DNA of 8,116 nucleotides from Kiritimatiellia bacterium (GTDB lineage Bacteria > Verrucomicrobiota > Kiritimatiellia > JAAZAB01): positions 1 to 8,116 of the forward strand of contig JAGYMT010000056.1 in the NCBI GenBank assembly GCA_018400335.1, given 5' to 3'. The notes under the pieces are model-generated. The model was not told where the DNA came from. It worked only from the letters and a program-made list of their open reading frames with translations, and searched no databases. Shown here piece after piece: positions 5,056 to 8,116 of the stretch. The first letter of the stretch is position 1. Every line of letters begins with the position of its first letter. A program made the translations under genes and the position numbers.

Positions 5056-7919
5056 GATGATTCCCCCGATTCATGAATCATATGCTTTTCCAGGACCTTT
5101 CGCAACATTTGTCCCGTATATGACCGATCGCATCCGGCCACCTCCTCCGGAGTGCCGGCGGCCACGATGGCGCCTCCGCCGTCTCCGCCTTCCGGGCCGA
5201 GGTCAATGATGTGGTCCGCGGTCTTGATCACCTCCGCATTATGCTCGATCACGACCACGGTGTTTCCGGCGTCGCGAAGCCGCTGGAGGATGTTCAGCAG
5301 CCTCTGGACGTCCGCGAAATGCAGACCGGTGGTTGGTTCGTCGAGCAGGTAGAGGGTGCGCCCCGTCGCCGCCTTCGACAGCTCCGCGGAGAGCTTCATG
5401 CGCTGGGCCTCGCCGCCGGAGAGGGTGGTGGCGGACTGTCCAAGCTGCACGTAGCCCAGCCCCACCTCCGACAGGGTACGCAGTTTTCGTTCGAGCGCCG
5501 GTATCCTGGAAAAGAATTCCAGCGCCTCGTCAATTGTCATGTCGAGGACCTCGGCGATGTTCTTGCCGCAGAACTTCACCTCCAGCGTTTCCCTGTTGTA
5601 GCGCCGTCCGCGGCACTGCTCGCAGGTGACGTAGACATCCGGCAGGAAATGCATCTCGATGCGGATGATGCCGTCCCCCCTGCATTTCTCGCAGCGTCCG
5701 CCCTTGACATTGAAGCTGAACCGGCCCTGACCGAACCCGCGCACCTTGGAGGCGGGAAGCTGGGCAAAAAGCTGGCGAATGATAGTAAACGCCCCCGTGT
5801 AGGTGGCGGGGTTGCTTCTGGGCGTGCGTCCTATGGGAGTCTGGTCAATTACGACAACCTTGTCCAGCCGTTCCGCGCCGGTGATGCGCTTATGGGCGCC
5901 GGGCTGCTCCTTTGATCCGTAGAAGCGCCTGAACAGAGCGCGGCGCAGGATATTGTCCACCAGCGTGCTCTTGCCGCTTCCGGACACGCCGGTGACGCAG
6001 ATCAGGAGGCCGAGGGGAAAGGCCACGTCAATATTCTTAAGATTATTCTCGGTGGCGTTAATGATCGTGAGCAAGCCGCCGGTGGGCGGTCTCCTTTGCT
6101 CCGGCGTTTCGATGCGGAGGTTTCCGTTCATGTAGCGCGCTGTCATGGAGCGGGGCTCGCGGAGCAGTTCCCGCGGCGTGCCGGCAAAAACGACCTCGCC
6201 GCCATTCCTTCCCGCGCCCGGCCCGAGATCAATCACGTAATCGGCCTGGCGAATGGTATCCTCGTCGTGTTCGACCACAACCACGGAGTTGCCGAGGTTT
6301 CGCAAGCCCTGGAGTGTGCGGATCAGCCGCCCGTTGTCGCGGTGGTGAAGGCCGATGCTGGGTTCGTCCAGAACGTAGAGCACTCCGACGAGTCCGGAGC
6401 CTATCTGGGTTGCCAGCCGAATGCGCTGGGCCTCGCCGCCGGACAGGGTTCCGCTCTCCCTGTCGAGTGTGAGGTACTCCAGGCCAACGTTGACAAGAAA
6501 CCGGAGGCGCGCGCGGATCTCCCTGGTTATCTCTCCCGCTATCTTCTCCTCCTGCCTGGAGAGGCCCAGGCGTGAAAAGAACCGGAAAGCTTGACTGATG
6601 GACATCCCGCAGATTTCAGCGATGGATTTTGAGGCGACTTTGCATGCGAGGCTCTCCGGCTTAAGCCTTTCCCCGCCGCAGTCGCGGCAGGGTCGTCGGC
6701 TCATGTACTGTTCAAGCCGCTTTCTGACGATTTCGCTGTCGGTCTCTTCGTGCCGCCGGGCGAGGTTGGGAAGAATGCCTTCGAAGGGACGCTGGTGTTT
6801 GCGGTACGCGCCGCCGCGCCACGATCCGAAGGCGACCGGCTCATCGCCCGATCCGTGAAAGAGAACCTGCTGCACCCGTTCGGGCAGGTCCTGAAAAGGA
6901 ACCGAAAGTTCAAAGTCATAGTGCTTGGCGAGCGAGCGAAGGACCCGATTGTAGTAGATTATCAGGCGCCGGCCGCCCCGCCGCCAGGCGTGAATTGCGC
7001 CCTTCTCGATGGAGAGTTCCCGGTTCGGGACCACGAGATATTCGTCAAACACGAGACGTACGCCGAGGCCGGAGCAGGATGGGCAGGCTCCGTAAGGACT
7101 GTTGAACGAGAAGTGGCGGGGATTGAAGGTCTCAAAGCTCAGTCCGCAGCCGGGACACGAGCGTTTCTCGGAAAACAGCGTTTCCCGCGAGCCTCCACCG
7201 TCCTGCCAGAGAGCCGTAAGCACTCCCTCCCCGATGCGCAGAGCGAGCTCCACGGAATCGGTCAGGCGGGGGCGAATGAGCTTGGTGATAACCAGCCTGT
7301 CAACGACAGCCTCGATGGAATGCTTTTTCTTCTGATCCAGCGTCGGCACATCATCAATCTCGCAGAGAGTGCCATCCACCCTGACGCGAACGAAGCCGCG
7401 CCTGCGGACCGACTCGAACACCTCCTCATGGCGTCCTTTCCGGTCCAGCACCAGGGGCGCCAACAGAGAGAGGCGAGTGAGGTTGGGCAGCTTGATGAGG
7501 CGTTCCACGATCTCCTCCGCGCTCTGGCCCACAACGGGCTTGCCGCATTTCGGACAATGCTGGTGCCCTACGCTGGCGAAAAGCAGCCTCAGGTAATCGT
7601 GGATTTCCGTACTCGTCGCAACCGTGGAGCGCGGGTTGCTTCCGGCCGTGCGCTGTTCGATGGAGATGGCGGGGGAGAGCCCTTCGATGGCGTCCACGTC
7701 CGGCTTCTGCATCTGCTCGAGGAACTGCCGAGCGTAGGCCGACAGGCTCTCAACGTACTTGCGCTGGCCTTCCGCAAAAAGGGTGTCGAAGGCCAGTGAT
7801 GATTTACCCGATCCGCTCAGGCCGGTTATGACCGTGAGCTTGTTGCGCGGCAACTGAACGGTGATGTTCTTCAGGTTATGCTCGCGCGCGCCGGCTATCT
7901 TTATCCAACTATCGTTCAT
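5049..7919 (-). CDS. uvrA: Excinuclease ABC subunit A
   Basis: UvrA is the dimeric damage-sensing ATPase of nucleotide excision repair; it finds bulky lesions in DNA, loads UvrB and then leaves. Translated from the ATG at 7919 it has 956 residues, close to the 940 of E. coli. It shows both ATPase halves in order: Walker A GLSGSGKS at 33-40; zinc module Cys255, Cys258, Cys279, Cys282; signature LSGGEAQR at 492-499; Walker B LYVLDE at 514-519; second Walker A GVSGSGKS at 644-651; second zinc module Cys743, Cys746, Cys766, Cys769; signature LSGGEAQR at 833-840; Walker B LYLLDE at 856-861. All key residues are intact. An in-frame GTG at 7982 would add 21 residues, but a good promoter lies downstream of that GTG, and MNDSWIKIAGAREHNLKN is a typical UvrA start. 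The ATG at 7931 is a weaker alternative. No SOS (LexA) box was recognised upstream. It is the first gene of the run. Confidence 0.98.
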   Translation of the reverse strand: MNDSWIKIAGAREHNLKNITVQLPRNKLTVITGLSGSGKSSLAFDTLFAEGQRKYVESLSAYARQFLEQMQKPDVDAIEGLSPAISIEQRTAGSNPRSTVATSTEIHDYLRLLFASVGHQHCPKCGKPVVGQSAEEIVERLIKLPNLTRLSLLAPLVLDRKGRHEEVFESVRRRGFVRVRVDGTLCEIDDVPTLDQKKKHSIEAVVDRLVITKLIRPRLTDSVELALRIGEGVLTALWQDGGGSRETLFSEKRSCPGCGLSFETFNPRHFSFNSPYGACPSCSGLGVRLVFDEYLVVPNRELSIEKGAIHAWRRGGRRLIIYYNRVLRSLAKHYDFELSVPFQDLPERVQQVLFHGSGDEPVAFGSWRGGAYRKHQRPFEGILPNLARRHEETDSEIVRKRLEQYMSRRPCRDCGGERLKPESLACKVASKSIAEICGMSISQAFRFFSRLGLSRQEEKIAGEITREIRARLRFLVNVGLEYLTLDRESGTLSGGEAQRIRLATQIGSGLVGVLYVLDEPSIGLHHRDNGRLIRTLQGLRNLGNSVVVVEHDEDTIRQADYVIDLGPGAGRNGGEVVFAGTPRELLREPRSMTARYMNGNLRIETPEQRRPPTGGLLTIINATENNLKNIDVAFPLGLLICVTGVSGSGKSTLVDNILRRALFRRFYGSKEQPGAHKRITGAERLDKVVVIDQTPIGRTPRSNPATYTGAFTIIRQLFAQLPASKVRGFGQGRFSFNVKGGRCEKCRGDGIIRIEMHFLPDVYVTCEQCRGRRYNRETLEVKFCGKNIAEVLDMTIDEALEFFSRIPALERKLRTLSEVGLGYVQLGQSATTLSGGEAQRMKLSAELSKAATGRTLYLLDEPTTGLHFADVQRLLNILQRLRDAGNTVVVIEHNAEVIKTADHIIDLGPEGGDGGGAIVAAGTPEEVAGCDRSYTGQMLRKVLEKHMIHESGESSC

Positions 7920-7960
7920 GCAGTCCGCCATTCCGCTGAAATGCCATTCATAAACCACTA

Positions 7961-7969
7961 ATAATAGCA
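7961..7969 (-). promoter_or_regulatory. Candidate extended -10 promoter for uvrA and the downstream operon
   Basis: The minus strand reads TGCTATTAT here: a TATTAT hexamer (one mismatch to TATAAT) preceded by the TG-N extension typical of sigma-70-type extended -10 promoters. The predicted start of transcription is near 7953, giving a leader of roughly 35 nt before the uvrA ATG. The -35 region is poor (TGGTAA at about 17 bp spacing), which fits an extended -10 promoter. It is the only convincing promoter seen for the six minus-strand genes. Confidence 0.5.
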
Positions 7970-8000
7970 CATGCCGACCCACATTACCAGTCAGAGTTTT

Positions 8001-8015
8001 CGCGGAATTACCGCG
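8001..8015. repeat. Short inverted repeat in the divergent intergenic region
   Basis: CGCGG and CCGCG form a perfect 5-bp inverted repeat around an AATTA spacer, overlapping an 8-bp palindrome ACCGCGGT at 8010-8017. It lies between the uvrA promoter candidate and the ribosome binding site of the plus-strand gene. It could be an operator or a small leader hairpin. At this length it may also be chance in G+C-rich DNA. Confidence 0.3.
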
Positions 8016-8018
8016 GTT

Positions 8019-8027
8019 AAGGAGGAG
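8019..8027 (+). promoter_or_regulatory. Strong ribosome binding site of the divergent gene
   Basis: AAGGAGGAG is a near-complete match to the anti-Shine-Dalgarno, with seven bases between its GGAGG (8021-8025) and a GTG codon at 8033. This is the strongest such site in the window and is the main reason for calling a gene start at 8033 on the plus strand. Confidence 0.6.
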
Positions 8028-8032
8028 TTTAA

Positions 8033-8116
8033 GTGTCTCGAAAAACGGGGCAGAATCGGTTGAATGAACGGCAACATCTCACCGCACGAGGGGAGGCGCT
8101 TAACCGCACACTTCAC
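8033..8116 (+). CDS. Start of an unidentified divergent gene (runs off the right edge)
   Basis: Twenty-eight codons are open from a GTG start to the end of the window. The N-terminus begins MSRKTGQNRLNERQ and continues as a hydrophilic, Arg-rich, probably helical stretch with no signal peptide or membrane segment, so a cytoplasmic protein is likely. The evidence for a real gene is the ideal Shine-Dalgarno at 8019-8027. The fragment is too short to recognise a family, and no function is proposed. An ATG at 8064 in another frame is also open to the edge but lacks a comparable ribosome binding site. It is divergent from uvrA and shares the 113-bp intergenic region with it, so the two could share regulation. 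Confidence 0.55.
   Translation, partial: MSRKTGQNRLNERQHLTARGEALNRTLH

Noticed and set aside
5211..5915. Plus-strand open frame (234 codons) opposite the 3' part of uvrA
   Set aside because: It is antisense to the second UvrA ATPase domain with intact zinc and signature motifs; no ribosome binding site or domain supports it.
6750..7799. Long plus-strand open frame (349 codons) opposite uvrA
   Set aside because: It lies entirely antisense to the strongly supported uvrA ATPase domain, shows no recognisable motif, and is the sort of shadow frame common in G+C-rich genes.
7970..8010. Possible SOS (LexA) box upstream of uvrA
   Set aside because: CTGACTGG on the minus strand drew attention, but no CTG-N10-CAG or GAAC-N4-GTTC arrangement is present. 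SOS control cannot be supported from this sequence, although lineage-specific LexA motifs are not excluded.
8064..8116. Alternative plus-strand ATG at 8064 in a different frame
   Set aside because: It is open to the edge but has no good Shine-Dalgarno, whereas the GTG at 8033 has an ideal one.
1..8116. tRNA or rRNA genes, CRISPR arrays, insertion sequences, attachment sites
   Set aside because: No repeat arrays, transposase motifs, terminal inverted repeats or RNA-gene signatures were seen; nearly all bases are within intact protein genes.

Overview
The window reads as chromosomal DNA from a Gram-negative (diderm) bacterium. It is G+C-rich by eye, and it encodes an ExbB/ExbD/TonB-type envelope cassette plus an exported TPR protein. 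The ExbD region after the membrane helix (FVLKPG, then VELP) resembles ExbD proteins I associate with the Planctomycetes-Verrucomicrobia-Lentisphaerae-Kiritimatiellae group. That placement is from memory and tentative.

Layout. Almost everything is on the minus strand as one tightly packed run, read from right to left: uvrA (7919-5049), a large exported TPR protein (5055-2533), an ExbB/TolQ-type channel subunit (2523-1888), an ExbD/TolR-type protein (1891-1421), a TonB-like protein (1437-673), and the N-terminal half of hisD (648 to the left edge). Four junctions in order are a 7-bp overlap, a 9-bp gap, a 4-bp overlap and a 17-bp overlap; the last gap, before hisD, is 24 bp. No room is left for an internal terminator, so the six genes are probably one operon, read from an extended -10 promoter just upstream of uvrA. 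At the right edge a second gene starts on the plus strand at 8033 behind a very strong ribosome binding site. The 113-bp divergent intergenic region (7920-8032) carries the uvrA promoter candidate and a small inverted repeat.

How the genes fit together. UvrA is the damage-recognition ATPase of nucleotide excision repair and HisD catalyses the last two oxidations of histidine synthesis. Both look like housekeeping genes flanking an envelope module. The middle four genes form that module: a periplasmic TPR scaffold, two proton-channel-type membrane subunits and a TonB-like periplasm-spanning protein. This resembles Tol-Pal or TonB systems with a CpoB/YbgF-like TPR partner.

Most interesting point. 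All three membrane proteins differ from the E. coli proton-coupling machinery at a key ionisable residue. The ExbD channel aspartate aligns with Asn33, the ExbB TM3 glutamate aligns with Gln154, and the TonB-like membrane helix has no histidine. The two pore threonines of ExbB are kept. The cassette may therefore be a channel-shaped but non-canonically energised, or structural, version of the TonB/Tol motor.
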